NCBI RefSeq assembly: GCF_019352895.1
Contig: NZ_JAAAFX010000004.1
Coordinates: 1,108,714 to 1,172,713, forward strand
Length of the DNA stretch: 64,000 nucleotides
Reading direction: 5' to 3'
Origin: Variovorax boronicumulans
Lineage (GTDB): Bacteria > Pseudomonadota > Gammaproteobacteria > Burkholderiales > Burkholderiaceae_C
Part shown: one piece after another, positions 38,803-47,168 of the stretch
Numbering within the stretch: the stretch's first letter is position 1
Layout: every line of letters starts with the position of its first letter
Notes under the pieces: model-generated
The model's input: only the letters and a program-made list of their open reading frames with translations
Databases searched by the model: none
What the model was told of the DNA's origin: nothing
Program-made: the position numbers and the translations under genes

Positions 38803-39663
38803 ATGAACCTGAAAGACCTGAGCACCCTGCAGATCGCGCTGGGCCTGTCGGTGGTGGCCCATGCCCTGCTGCTCACGGTGCGCTTCATCGACCCGGAGGC
38901 CATGAACCGCGTGTTCCGCGACACGCCGCTCGAGGTGATCCTGGTCAACGCCGCCACGCAGGAGCGGCCCGACAAGGCCCTGGCCATCGCGCAGAAATCG
39001 ATGGCCGGCGGTGGCGACCTCGAGCGCGGTCGCGCCACCAGCCCCCTGCCCCCTTCGACCTTCACCGCCGTCGGCGACGCAATGGAAGACGCCGAGCGCA
39101 AGGTCGAGGCGATGCAGGCGCAGCAGCAGCTGTTGCTGGCGCAGATCAAGCAGCAGCTCGCGGCCATGCCGGCCCCCGATCCGCGCCAGACCGGCCAGCC
39201 GAACGACGCCGCGGCGCAGGAGCAGAAGCGCCGCCAGCTGCTCAACCTGCTGGCCGAGATCGAACGCCGCGTGAACGAGGAGAACGCGCGCCCCAAGAAG
39301 CGCTACATCAGCCCGTCGACGCGCGAGGAGGCCTACGCCGTGTACGTCGATGCGCTGCGCCGGCGCATCGAATCACGCGGCACCGAGAACTTTCCCGAAG
39401 TCGCGGGCCGCAAGCTCTACGGCGAACTCACGATGCTGGTCACCGTCAACTTCGACGGCAGCGTGCTCGGCACCGAGATCGTCCAGACCTCGGGCAACCT
39501 GGCGCTCGACCGCCGGGCCCAGGCCATCGTGCGCAGCGTCGGCAACTTCGGCCGCTTCAGCGACGCGATGCGGCGCCAGGCCGACCAGATCGTGCTGCCT
39601 TCGCGCTTCCGCTTCACCCGCGACGAGACGCTGGAAACGCAGCTGTCCGCGCGCCAACCCTGA
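38803..39663 (+). CDS. TonB C-terminal-domain family protein
   Basis: This 286-residue protein has an N-terminal membrane anchor (LQIALGLSVVAHALLLTV, residues 9-26), a Gln/Ala-rich coiled linker with Pro segments (residues 90-165), and a C-terminal TonB-like domain (YGELTMLVTVNFDGSVLGTEIVQTSGN). The topology matches energy transducers or periplasm-spanning links. No ExbBD genes are close. The gene ends 4 bp before the aroE start. Confidence 0.82.
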   Translation: MNLKDLSTLQIALGLSVVAHALLLTVRFIDPEAMNRVFRDTPLEVILVNAATQERPDKALAIAQKSMAGGGDLERGRATSPLPPSTFTAVGDAMEDAERKVEAMQAQQQLLLAQIKQQLAAMPAPDPRQTGQPNDAAAQEQKRRQLLNLLAEIERRVNEENARPKKRYISPSTREEAYAVYVDALRRRIESRGTENFPEVAGRKLYGELTMLVTVNFDGSVLGTEIVQTSGNLALDRRAQAIVRSVGNFGRFSDAMRRQADQIVLPSRFRFTRDETLETQLSARQP

Positions 39664-39667
39664 GACC

Positions 39668-40507
39668 ATGGACCTCTACTGCGTCATGGGCAACCCGGTC
39701 GCGCACAGCCGCTCGCCGTGGATCCACGCCCGCTTTGCCGAACTCACGGGCCAGGCCCTCAGCTACGGCCGCCGCCACATCGAGATCGACGGCTTTGCCC
39801 GGGGCATCGCGGCCTTTCGCGCCGACCCCGAGGGCACGGCCCGCGGCTGCAACGTGACCGTGCCCTTCAAGTTCGATGCAGGCGACATCGCCCAGCACGT
39901 GAGCCCGCGCGCGGCATTGGCCCAGGCCGTGAACACGCTGAGCTTTCGCGACGATGGCGTGCACGGCGACAACACCGACGGCGTGGGCCTGGTGAACGAC
40001 ATCCAGCGCAACGCGCACGTCGCGATCGCGGGCCGCGAGGTGCTGCTGATCGGTGCCGGCGGCGCGGCGGCCGGCGTGATCGGTCCGCTGCTCGAGGCCG
40101 GCGCGCAGCGCATCGTGCTGGCCAACCGCACGCTGGCCAAGGCCGTGGCGCTGGTGCAACGGCACGCGGTGCTCGCGCTGTCGCATGGCGCGGTGCTCGA
40201 GGCCCACGAACTGCACACGGTGCCCGGCGACTTCGACATCGTGGTCAACGCCACCGCTTCGAGCCTGTCGGGCGGCGCGGTGCCGGTGGCCGCCAGCGTG
40301 CTGCGCCCGGGGGCACTGGCCGTCGACATGATGTACGGGCCGGCAGCCGCGGGCTTCATGGACTGGGCCCGCGCCCACGGCGCGGTGCCGCGTGACGGGC
40401 TGGGCATGCTGGTCGAGCAGGCGGCCGAGTCCTTCGCGATCTGGCGCGCCGTGCGGCCGCCGTCGGCCCAGGTGCTGGCCGAGCTGCGCGCGCAGCTCGA
40501 GGGCTGA
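39668..40507 (+). CDS. aroE: Shikimate dehydrogenase
   Basis: This 279-residue NADP enzyme reduces 3-dehydroshikimate to shikimate in aromatic amino acid synthesis. The substrate site shows NPVAHSRSPWIH (residues 8-19), NVTVPFK with the catalytic Lys, and NTDGVGLV with the catalytic Asp. The nucleotide loop is LIGAGGAAAGV, followed by NRTLAKA. The ATG is preceded by TGA of the TonB-like gene, and mtgA follows 4 bp later, so all three are probably co-transcribed. Confidence 0.95.
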   Translation: MDLYCVMGNPVAHSRSPWIHARFAELTGQALSYGRRHIEIDGFARGIAAFRADPEGTARGCNVTVPFKFDAGDIAQHVSPRAALAQAVNTLSFRDDGVHGDNTDGVGLVNDIQRNAHVAIAGREVLLIGAGGAAAGVIGPLLEAGAQRIVLANRTLAKAVALVQRHAVLALSHGAVLEAHELHTVPGDFDIVVNATASSLSGGAVPVAASVLRPGALAVDMMYGPAAAGFMDWARAHGAVPRDGLGMLVEQAAESFAIWRAVRPPSAQVLAELRAQLEG

Positions 40508-40511
40508 GTCC

Positions 40512-41273
40512 GTGCGCGCGCTGCTGCGCCTGATCGCCTGCCTCGCCGCCGCCGGTCTGGCGCTGCAGCTGTTCTTCATCGGCCGCATCGCGTTGATGAT
40601 CGCCATCGATCCGCAATCGACCACCTTCCAGCGCTCCGAAGCCTGGCGCATCGCGACCGCGGGCCGCGACAACGCCACGCAGGGCGCGTCGCGCGCCTGG
40701 CAGCAGGAGTGGGTGCCCTACGACCGCATCGCCGACACCCTCAAGCGCGCGGTGATCGCCAGCGAGGATGCCGATTTCATCTCCCACGGCGGCGTCGAAT
40801 GGGAGGCCATCGAGCGGGCGCGCCAGCGCAATGCCAAGGCCGAGGAGATCGCGGCCCGCCGCGCCGCCCAGGCCCGCGCGCGTGGCAAGGAACCCGCGCC
40901 GGCCAAGATCCGCGGCGGCTCGACCATCACGCAGCAACTGGCCAAGAACCTGCTGCTGTCGGGCGAGCGCACGCTGCTGCGCAAGGGCCAGGAGTTGATG
41001 CTTGCGACCACGCTCGAGTTCCTGCTGGGCAAGCGCCGCATCCTCGAGATCTACCTCAACAACGTCGAATGGGGCGAAGGCGTGTTCGGCGCCGAGGCCG
41101 CCGCGCAGCATTACTTCAACAAGCCGGCCGCGCGCCTGAGCGCCAACGAGGCGGCGCGGCTCGCGGTGATGCTGCCCAGCCCCAAGTTCTTCGAGCGCCG
41201 GCCGGGCTCGCCCTACGTCAGCGGCCGGGCCGCGACCATCATGGCGCGCATGCCGGCGGCCGAGCTGCCCTGA
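40512..41273 (+). CDS. mtgA: Monofunctional biosynthetic peptidoglycan transglycosylase
   Basis: This 253-residue inner-membrane GT51 enzyme polymerises lipid II glycan strands. It has an N-terminal anchor (LLRLIACLAAAGLALQLFFIG), the catalytic region KRAVIASEDADFISHGGVEW with the essential Glu, then RGGSTITQQLAKNLLLSGERT, KRRILEIYLNNVEWGEGVFGAE and AARLAVMLPSP. A GTG start at 40512, 4 bp past aroE, gives the expected N-terminus. No transpeptidase domain follows. Confidence 0.94.
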   Translation: MRALLRLIACLAAAGLALQLFFIGRIALMIAIDPQSTTFQRSEAWRIATAGRDNATQGASRAWQQEWVPYDRIADTLKRAVIASEDADFISHGGVEWEAIERARQRNAKAEEIAARRAAQARARGKEPAPAKIRGGSTITQQLAKNLLLSGERTLLRKGQELMLATTLEFLLGKRRILEIYLNNVEWGEGVFGAEAAAQHYFNKPAARLSANEAARLAVMLPSPKFFERRPGSPYVSGRAATIMARMPAAELP

Positions 41274-41280
41274 GCCTGCG

Positions 41281-41793
41281 TCAGGCGCGCTCGAACACGA
41301 TGCGCGAGACCGCGGTGCGGCCCGAGCCATGCGGCCGGCGCGCCGGCTCGGCGAAGGTGTCGATCACGGTGAAGCCGGCCTTGCGCATCATTCCCGCGGA
41401 GGCTGCGTTCTCTTCGTGGCGGTCGATGTAGACCTCGCGCAGGCCCTGCGCTTCGAGCGCGCCCAATGCGGCCTTGAGCAAGGCCGCGCCGATGCCGCGG
41501 CCCGTGCCCTCGCGGTGCACCGCGGCCTCGCAGACGTAGCCATGCACCGCCTCGCGCCGGTCCTCGGTCTGGTAGCGCGCGAAGTGCGTCGTGCGGCAGA
41601 AGCTGACCACGCCCAGCAGGGCATCGTTCTCGCGTGCCACCACGGCGCCGACCTCGCCGGTCGCGATCTGCGCCAGGTGGGCCGCCACCTCCTCGGGCGG
41701 CAGCCAGTTCCAGACGTTGGGGCCGTGCGTGAGGATCAGCGCGGTCAGCACGGGAATGTCGGCGGCCGTCGCCGCATCGATCTGCCAGGTCAT
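41281..41793 (-). CDS. GNAT-family N-acetyltransferase
   Basis: This 170-residue acetyltransferase has the acetyl-CoA loop REGTGRGIGAALLKAAL around residues 94-110 and the later YIDRHEENAASAGMMRKAGF segment. These features resemble phosphinothricin acetyltransferase-like GNATs that act on small amines. The substrate is unknown. The ATG overlaps the upstream DUF2809 stop by 4 nt. It is tail-to-tail with mtgA. Confidence 0.9.
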   Translation of the reverse strand: MTWQIDAATAADIPVLTALILTHGPNVWNWLPPEEVAAHLAQIATGEVGAVVARENDALLGVVSFCRTTHFARYQTEDRREAVHGYVCEAAVHREGTGRGIGAALLKAALGALEAQGLREVYIDRHEENAASAGMMRKAGFTVIDTFAEPARRPHGSGRTAVSRIVFERA

Positions 41794-42203
41794 CGTTTTT
41801 TCCCCTTGGAGATGGCCGTGTCGATCATCCACACCGCCGCGCCGCCGAGCGCGTAGGCCAGCACGTCCAGCCAGTCCGGCGTGCTGCCCAGCAGGATGCG
41901 CAGCACCGGGTTCGGGATCTGCCATTGCCAGAGCCTCGCCAGGTACTGGCCGAGCTCCAGCAGGCAGCCGCAGCCGAAGGCCGCCAGCGCCAGCTGCCAG
42001 GGCCGCGCGGCCACCACGGTCTTGAAGACGAAGTAGAGCCACGCGACGGCCAGCACGTCGCCGAAGAAGCTGCGCAGCCAGCCGGCGCGCGCCCCCACGG
42101 TGGCCAGCAGTGCCAGCAGGATGAACAGGATCAGCGCCGCCAGGCCCGCGCGTGGATCGAAGCGCCAGGCCGCGGCGGGCCGGTCGAGGGAATGCCATGT
42201 CAT
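41790..42203 (-). CDS. DUF2809-family membrane protein
   Basis: This 137-residue protein has four hydrophobic segments and the family-like pattern GDVLAVAWLYFVFKTVVAA, FGCGCLLELGQYL and GSTPDWLDVLAYALG. It resembles the DUF2809 or VanZ-like integral membrane proteins. Translation probably starts at ATG 42203 (MTWHSLDRPA), which overlaps the start codon of the divergent acyltransferase gene. The role is unknown. Confidence 0.78.
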   Translation of the reverse strand: MTWHSLDRPAAAWRFDPRAGLAALILFILLALLATVGARAGWLRSFFGDVLAVAWLYFVFKTVVAARPWQLALAAFGCGCLLELGQYLARLWQWQIPNPVLRILLGSTPDWLDVLAYALGGAAVWMIDTAISKGKKR

Positions 42204-42870
42204 GGCCCGTATCATCGCCTCCATGTTTGCTGCGAAGTTGCTGGGGTGGGTCTTGCTGGGCGTGGTGCGTTTGCTCACCGGGGCACAGGCACGCTGGTGG
42301 GGCTGTCCGCCCAAGGCCGAGCAGCGCATCTACTTCGCCAACCACCAGAGCCACCTCGACCTGGTGATGATCTGGGCTGCATTGCCCGAGGAGCTGCGCA
42401 CCATCACGCGGCCGATCGCGGCGCGCGACTACTGGGCCAACACGCCGATGAAGCGCTGGATCACCACCGAGGTGTTCAACGCGATCTACGTGGAGCGCGG
42501 CGGCACGCCGGCGCCGGCCGAGGAAGGCGCCCCCGCCCCCGACCCGATGGCACCGCTCATGCCGCTGATCGAGGCGCTCAAGAGCGGCGACTCGATCATC
42601 ATCTTTCCCGAAGGCACGCGCGGCCACACCGGCGAGCCGCAGAAGTTCAAGTCGGGCCTGTTCACGCTGGCCCAGATGTTCCCCGAGGTGGTGCTGGTGC
42701 CGGCCTGGATCGACAACGTGCAGCGCGTGATGCCCAAGGGCGAGATCGTGCCGGTGCCGATCCTGTGCTCGGTGACCTTCGGCGCGCCCATCGCGCTGGG
42801 CGCCGACGAGGAGCGCCGGGCCTTCCTGGACCGCGCGCGCGAAGCGGTGGTCGCACTGCGCAACGTATGA
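42202..42870 (+). CDS. 1-acyl-sn-glycerol-3-phosphate acyltransferase-like protein
   Basis: This 222-residue PlsC-family protein has a short N-terminal membrane segment, the acyltransferase box NHQSHLD (H48 to D53 as HxxxxD), VERGG near residue 90 and FPEGTRG near 132. It should transfer an acyl chain to lysophosphatidate or a related lipid. ATG 42202 overlaps the divergent DUF2809 start by 2 nt. ATG 42223 (MFAAKLLG) would leave room for a promoter and is an alternative. The stop overlaps the CdsA-like ATG. Confidence 0.88.
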   Translation: MARIIASMFAAKLLGWVLLGVVRLLTGAQARWWGCPPKAEQRIYFANHQSHLDLVMIWAALPEELRTITRPIAARDYWANTPMKRWITTEVFNAIYVERGGTPAPAEEGAPAPDPMAPLMPLIEALKSGDSIIIFPEGTRGHTGEPQKFKSGLFTLAQMFPEVVLVPAWIDNVQRVMPKGEIVPVPILCSVTFGAPIALGADEERRAFLDRAREAVVALRNV

Positions 42871-43919
42871 ACGCCTTCCTGCGCAACCTCACGCCGACCC
42901 AGCAGGTGGCGGCCCTGTTCGTGATCGTGTTCGGCCTGCTGACCGTGGTCAGCATCGTGACGCTGCTGGTCGGCTTCCGCGAACGGCGCAATGCCGCGCA
43001 CGGCGAAGGCTGGCTGCGCGAATTCAACGACTTCCGCGCGCTGCTGAACACCACCTGGTTCATGGTGGTCGTGTTCTGGATCGGCTGGGCGCTGGGCCCG
43101 AGCGTGGCGACCGTGCTGTTCGCGATCATCTCCTTCTTCGCGCTGCGCGAGTTCATCACGCTCTCGCCCACGCGCCGCGGCGACCACCGCAGCCTGATCC
43201 TGGCCTTCTTCGTGGTGCTGCCGATCCAGTTCCTGCTGGTGGGCACGGCGCGCTTCGACCTGTTCACGGTCTTCATCCCGGTCTATGTCTTCATCGCCAT
43301 CCCGGTGGTGAGCGCGCTGGCCAACGACCCGAGCCACTTCCTCGAACGCAACGCCAAGCTGCAGTGGGGCATCACGGTCTGTGTCTACGGCATGAGCCAT
43401 GTGCCGGCGCTGCTGCTGCTGAGCTTTCCGGGCTACGAGGGCAAGAGCGCCTTCCTGGTCTTCTTCCTGGTGTTCGTGGTGCAGACCTGCATGGTGGTGC
43501 AGCACCTGATCGCGCGCCAGTTCGCCCATCTGCCGGCCGACGCGCCGCAACCCGCCGGCCTGCGCGGCCGGCTCCAGCGCCTGCTGGGCCGCGCGCCCTT
43601 CGCACCCAACGTGAGCCGCAGCTTCAACTGGGCCAGCTGGGGCGTGGGCATGGCGATCGCGAGCGTGGTGGGGGCGCTGATGTCCTTCATCACGCCCTTC
43701 AAGTTCGGCCAGGCCCTGGCCATGGCGCTGATCGCCTGCGTCGCGGGCTCGATGGGCCACCTGGTGATGAAGGCCCTCAAGCGCGACCGCGGCATCCCCA
43801 ACTGGGGGCCGAAGGGCGTGGGCGTGACGGGCGCCAACGGCCTGCTCGACCGGGTCGATGCGCTGTGCTTCGCGGCGCCGATCTTCTTCCATTCGGTGCG
43901 CTGGTACTTCGGCGTCTGA
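42867..43919 (+). CDS. Phosphatidate cytidylyltransferase-like (CdsA-family) protein
   Basis: This 350-residue protein with about eight membrane segments has the CdsA-type C-terminal region [13 protein letters not shown] followed by [17 protein letters not shown]. In canonical CdsA the last motif is GHGG-x-x-DR-x-D; here the GHGG is GANG, although the DRVD metal site remains. It may activate phosphatidate with CTP or be a paralogue with another role. The ATG overlaps the plsC-like stop as ATGA, making the pair a likely lipid-synthesis unit. Confidence 0.88.
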   Translation: MNAFLRNLTPTQQVAALFVIVFGLLTVVSIVTLLVGFRERRNAAHGEGWLREFNDFRALLNTTWFMVVVFWIGWALGPSVATVLFAIISFFALREFITLSPTRRGDHRSLILAFFVVLPIQFLLVGTARFDLFTVFIPVYVFIAIPVVSALANDPSHFLERNAKLQWGITVCVYGMSHVPALLLLSFPGYEGKSAFLVFFLVFVVQTCMVVQHLIARQFAHLPADAPQPAGLRGRLQRLLGRAPFAPNVSRSFNWASWGVGMAIASVVGALMSFITPFKFGQALAMALIACVAGSMGHLVMKALKRDRGIPNWGPKGVGVTGANGLLDRVDALCFAAPIFFHSVRWYFGV

Positions 43920-43923
43920 TCGC

Positions 43924-44472
43924 GTGCGCATCCTCGGCATCGACCCCGGCCTGCAGACCACCGGCTTCGGCGTGGTGGACCTCGATGGCCACGCGCTGCG
44001 CTACGTGGCCAGCGGCACCATCAGCACGAGCAAGCTCGAGCGCGGCAACCTGCCGGCGCGGCTCAAGGTGCTGTTCGACGGCATCGGCGAGATCGTGACG
44101 CGCTACCAGCCGACCACCTCGGCGGTCGAGATCGTGTTCGTCAACGTGAACCCGCAGTCCACGCTGCTGCTGGGCCAGGCCCGCGGCGCCTGCCTGACCG
44201 CGCTGGTCTCGCACGACCTGCCCGTGGCCGAGTACACGGCGCTGCAGATGAAGCGCGCGGTCGCGGGCCACGGCCAGGCGGCCAAGGCGCAGGTGCAGGA
44301 AATGGTCAAGCGCCTGCTCGACCTGCCCGGCTTGCCCGGCAGCGACGCGGCCGACGCGCTGGGCATCGCGATCACGCATGCCCACGTGGGCAGCTCGATG
44401 GCGCGGCTGGGCGAGGCCTCGGCACTGGCGCGCAGCACCAGCGGGATGTACCGGCAGGGACGAACCCGCTAG
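43924..44472 (+). CDS. ruvC: Holliday junction resolvase RuvC
   Basis: This 182-residue endonuclease resolves Holliday junctions with RuvAB. Catalytic acidic residues appear in [14 protein letters not shown] (D7), [14 protein letters not shown] (Glu) and [16 protein letters not shown] (two Asp). Translation starts at GTG 43924, 4 bp past the CdsA-like stop. No ruvA or ruvB is in the window. Confidence 0.95.
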   Translation: MRILGIDPGLQTTGFGVVDLDGHALRYVASGTISTSKLERGNLPARLKVLFDGIGEIVTRYQPTTSAVEIVFVNVNPQSTLLLGQARGACLTALVSHDLPVAEYTALQMKRAVAGHGQAAKAQVQEMVKRLLDLPGLPGSDAADALGIAITHAHVGSSMARLGEASALARSTSGMYRQGRTR

Positions 44473-44490
44473 GCGACGCCTGGACGACGC

Positions 44491-44667
44491 CTAAGCGACG
44501 CGTTCGGCGATCAGCACCGCGAAGAAGCCGAAGGCCGCGAGCAGCGTCCACTTGAGCACGATCCAGCCGAAGCGGCGGTACTTCATCTGGCCCGTGCCCG
44601 CGTAGAACGCGAAAGACACGCCGGCGATCAGCAACAGCAGCAGGATGGCCCAGCGGAACAGCAGCAT
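44491..44667 (-). CDS. Small 58-residue membrane protein downstream of lpxC
   Basis: The minus strand from ATG 44667 to TAG 44491 encodes two hydrophobic segments (LLFRWAILLLLLIAGVSFAF and WIVLKWTLLAAFGFFAVLIA) joined by a basic loop GQMKYRRFG. Codon use is like that of the neighbours, with strong third-position GC. It is 18 bp downstream of the lpxC stop and probably co-transcribed with the dcw cluster. I know no function for it. It is easily missed because of its size. Confidence 0.65.
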   Translation of the reverse strand: MLLFRWAILLLLLIAGVSFAFYAGTGQMKYRRFGWIVLKWTLLAAFGFFAVLIAERVA

Positions 44668-44685
44668 CGGTCGTCGGCGCCTGCG

Positions 44686-45609
44686 TTACCAGGCGCGCGC
44701 GACTTCGGCGAAACCGACCGGCGCGCGCTTCTCGTCGTCGAAGGTGACGATCTCGAAGGCATCGGGATGCGCCAGCAGCTCGCGCAGCAGCTGGTTGTTC
44801 ATCGCATGGCCCGAGCGGAAGGCGCTGTAGGCGGCCAGCAGCGGTCGGCCGACCACGTAGAGGTCGCCCATCGCATCGAGGATCTTGTGCTTCACGAACT
44901 CGTCGTCATAGCGCAGGCCGCCGACGTTCAGCACCTTGGTGTCGTCCATCACGATCGCGTTGTCGAGCCCGCCGCCCAGGGCCAGGCCCTTGCTGCGCAT
45001 GTACTCGACTTCCTTGGTGAAGCCGAAGGTGCGCGCGCGCGCGATGTCGCGGCTGTAGGAGTCGTGCCCCAGATCGAACTCGACGCGCTGGCCGGTGGAA
45101 TCGACCACCCGGTGGTCGAAGTCGATCTCGAAGCTCAGCTTGAAGCCGTGGTAGGGCTCCAGCCGTGCCCACTTGGCGTTGGCACCCTCGCCTTCGCGCA
45201 CTTCCACGGGCTTGAGCAGCTTGATGAAGCGCCGCGGTGCGTTCTGCAGCGCGATGCCCGCGCTCTGCAGCAGGAACACGAAGGAAGAGGCGGAGCCGTC
45301 GAGGATCGGCACCTCGTCGGCCGTGATGTCGATCAGCAGGTTGTCGATGCCCAGGCCCGCGCAGGCCGACATCAGGTGCTCGATGGTCTGCACCTTGGCG
45401 CCGCCGTTGGAGACGGTCGACGCCAGGCGCGTGTCGGTGACGGCCTCGGCCGTCATCGGAATGGAAACGGGTTCGGGCAGATCGACGCGGCGGAACACGA
45501 TGCCCGTGTCCGGCGCCGAAGGCCGCAGCGTGAGCTCCACCCGCTGCCCGCTGTGCAGCCCCACGCCGACGGCGCGGGTGATGGATTTGAGGGTTCTTTG
45601 TTGCAGCAC
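44686..45609 (-). CDS. lpxC: UDP-3-O-acyl-N-acetylglucosamine deacetylase
   Basis: This 307-residue zinc enzyme commits UDP-3-O-acyl-GlcNAc to lipid A synthesis. It begins with the canonical [21 protein letters not shown] from GTG 45609. Zinc ligands are H78 in [11 protein letters not shown] and the HxxxD pair in [14 protein letters not shown] final catalytic His lies in [13 protein letters not shown]. It is separated from ftsZ by a structured 187-bp region, so it may have its own promoter there. Confidence 0.96.
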   Translation of the reverse strand: MLQQRTLKSITRAVGVGLHSGQRVELTLRPSAPDTGIVFRRVDLPEPVSIPMTAEAVTDTRLASTVSNGGAKVQTIEHLMSACAGLGIDNLLIDITADEVPILDGSASSFVFLLQSAGIALQNAPRRFIKLLKPVEVREGEGANAKWARLEPYHGFKLSFEIDFDHRVVDSTGQRVEFDLGHDSYSRDIARARTFGFTKEVEYMRSKGLALGGGLDNAIVMDDTKVLNVGGLRYDDEFVKHKILDAMGDLYVVGRPLLAAYSAFRSGHAMNNQLLRELLAHPDAFEIVTFDDEKRAPVGFAEVARAW

Positions 45610-45677
45610 GGACGTGATTTTAAGAGCGCGCCGTTCCCCGCGGGCCACGCTCCAGACTATCTTGCCCATAGTGCACG

Positions 45678-45803
45678 GGATTGATGGGATGGGAAGCGTC
45701 GCGAGCGGCCCGAGCTCACGCCGAGCAGCGCAGCCGTACGCAGGTACGGCGAGCAGCACAGGTGCGAGATCGGGTCGCGCAGCAGCTTCACACCCATCAA
45801 TCC
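45678..45803. repeat. Inverted-repeat element overlapping the ftsZ 3' end
   Basis: GGATTGATGGG (45678-45688) and CCCATCAATCC (45793-45803) are perfect 11-bp complements 104 bp apart. The interior contains a second hairpin CCGTAC-GCAG-GTACGG near 45734-45750 and a partly complementary GAGCGGCCCGAGCTC/GAGATCGGGTCGCGC pair. The right arm includes the last ftsZ codon and stop. It looks like a structured mobile or REP-like element, or an extended mRNA structure between ftsZ and lpxC. Confidence 0.6.
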
Positions 45804-47005
45804 GCTTGGCGGCGCAGGAAGGCGGGGATCTCGAAATCGTCCATGCCGCCCGAAGACAGCGCGTCGACCTTGGCCGCGGCCATCGTGCGGTTGGTGCGCC
45901 ACACGCTGGGCACCGCCATGCCTTCGTAGTTGGGCTGGCCGTGCGCGCCGGCGTGGCCCATGCCACCCATGGTCGGCACATTGAACGGGATGTTGTCGGT
46001 GCCGGTGCGGATGACTTCGAGCAGCGGTGCCTGGCGACGTGCGTCGGCGCGCGACAGGCCGGTGGCGACCACCGTCACGCGCATCTCGTCGCCCAGGGCC
46101 TCGTCGTAGGCTGCGCCGTAGATCACGTGCGCGTCGGGCGAAGCGTAGGCGCGGATGGTGTTCATCGCCAGCTTCGATTCCGACAGCTTCAGCGAGCCCT
46201 TCGAGGCCGTCACCAGCACCAGCACGCCCTTGGCGCCCGACAGGTCGATGCCTTCGAGCAGCGGGCAGGCCACGGCCTGCTCGGCGGCGATGCGCGCGCG
46301 GTCCGGGCCGCTGGCCGCGGCCGTGCCCATCATGGCCTTGCCGGGCTCGCCCATCACGGTGCGCACGTCTTCGAAGTCGACGTTCACGCCGCCGTACTCG
46401 TTGATGATTTCCGAGATGCCGCCCACAGCGTTCTTCAGCACGTCGTTGGCATGCGCGAAGGCCTCGGCCTGCGTCACGTCCTCGCCCAGCACTTCGAGCA
46501 GCTTCTCGTTCAGGATCACGATCAGCGAGTCGACGTTGGCTTCGAGCTCGGCCAGGCCGCTGTCGGCGTTGGTCATGCGCTTGCCGCCTTCCCAGTCGAA
46601 GGGCTTGGTCACCACGCCCACGGTCAGGATGCCCATTTCCTTGGCGATGCGCGCGATCACGGGGGCCGCGCCGGTGCCGGTGCCGCCGCCCATGCCGGCG
46701 GTGATGAACAGCATGTGCGCGCCGTCGATGGCCGCGCGGATCTCGTCGACCGCCAGTTCGGCCGCTTCACGGCCCTTGTCCGGCTTGCCGCCAGCGCCCA
46801 GGCCGTTGTTGCCCAGCTGGATCAGCTTGGGCGCGTTGCTGCGCGACAGCGCCTGCGCGTCGGTGTTCGCGCAGGAAAACTGCACGCCCTGCACGCCGCG
46901 CTCGATCATGTGCGCGACCGCGTTGCCGCCGCCGCCGCCCACGCCGATCACCTTGATCTGGGTGCCTTGGTTGAACTCTTCCATTTCGATCATTTCGATG
47001 GCCAT
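45797..47005 (-). CDS. ftsZ: Cell division protein FtsZ
   Basis: This 402-residue tubulin homologue forms the cytokinetic ring. GTP-binding motifs include [10 protein letters not shown] (residues 21-30), GGGTGTG (106-112) and a T7 synergy loop NVDFEDV. The C-terminal peptide [14 protein letters not shown] is the conserved FtsA/ZipA-binding tail. A TTAGGAG site precedes the ATG. The 163-bp gap to ftsA, without a terminator, may hold a dedicated ftsZ promoter; TTTCAATG and CATTGAAA lie 61 bp apart in it. Confidence 0.98.
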   Translation of the reverse strand: MAIEMIEMEEFNQGTQIKVIGVGGGGGNAVAHMIERGVQGVQFSCANTDAQALSRSNAPKLIQLGNNGLGAGGKPDKGREAAELAVDEIRAAIDGAHMLFITAGMGGGTGTGAAPVIARIAKEMGILTVGVVTKPFDWEGGKRMTNADSGLAELEANVDSLIVILNEKLLEVLGEDVTQAEAFAHANDVLKNAVGGISEIINEYGGVNVDFEDVRTVMGEPGKAMMGTAAASGPDRARIAAEQAVACPLLEGIDLSGAKGVLVLVTASKGSLKLSESKLAMNTIRAYASPDAHVIYGAAYDEALGDEMRVTVVATGLSRADARRQAPLLEVIRTGTDNIPFNVPTMGGMGHAGAHGQPNYEGMAVPSVWRTNRTMAAAKVDALSSGGMDDFEIPAFLRRQAD

Positions 47006-47168
47006 TTGGAACTCCTAATTTCTTGCTACTGCAGTTGCTGTTGTTTCAATGAATTTTTCTTGTCTGTCGCCGGATGCATGTCATGAGGGCGGGCCGGTTC
47101 GTCGCCATCGCTCATTGAAATGCCGGGGGGGACTTCCGCGCGCCAGCCAGAGGGGGTAATGGGTCATC

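Noticed and set aside
47006..47168. Separate small gene or terminator between ftsA and ftsZ
   Set aside because: No convincing frame or U-tailed hairpin is present. The region is better read as a leader or promoter for ftsZ.
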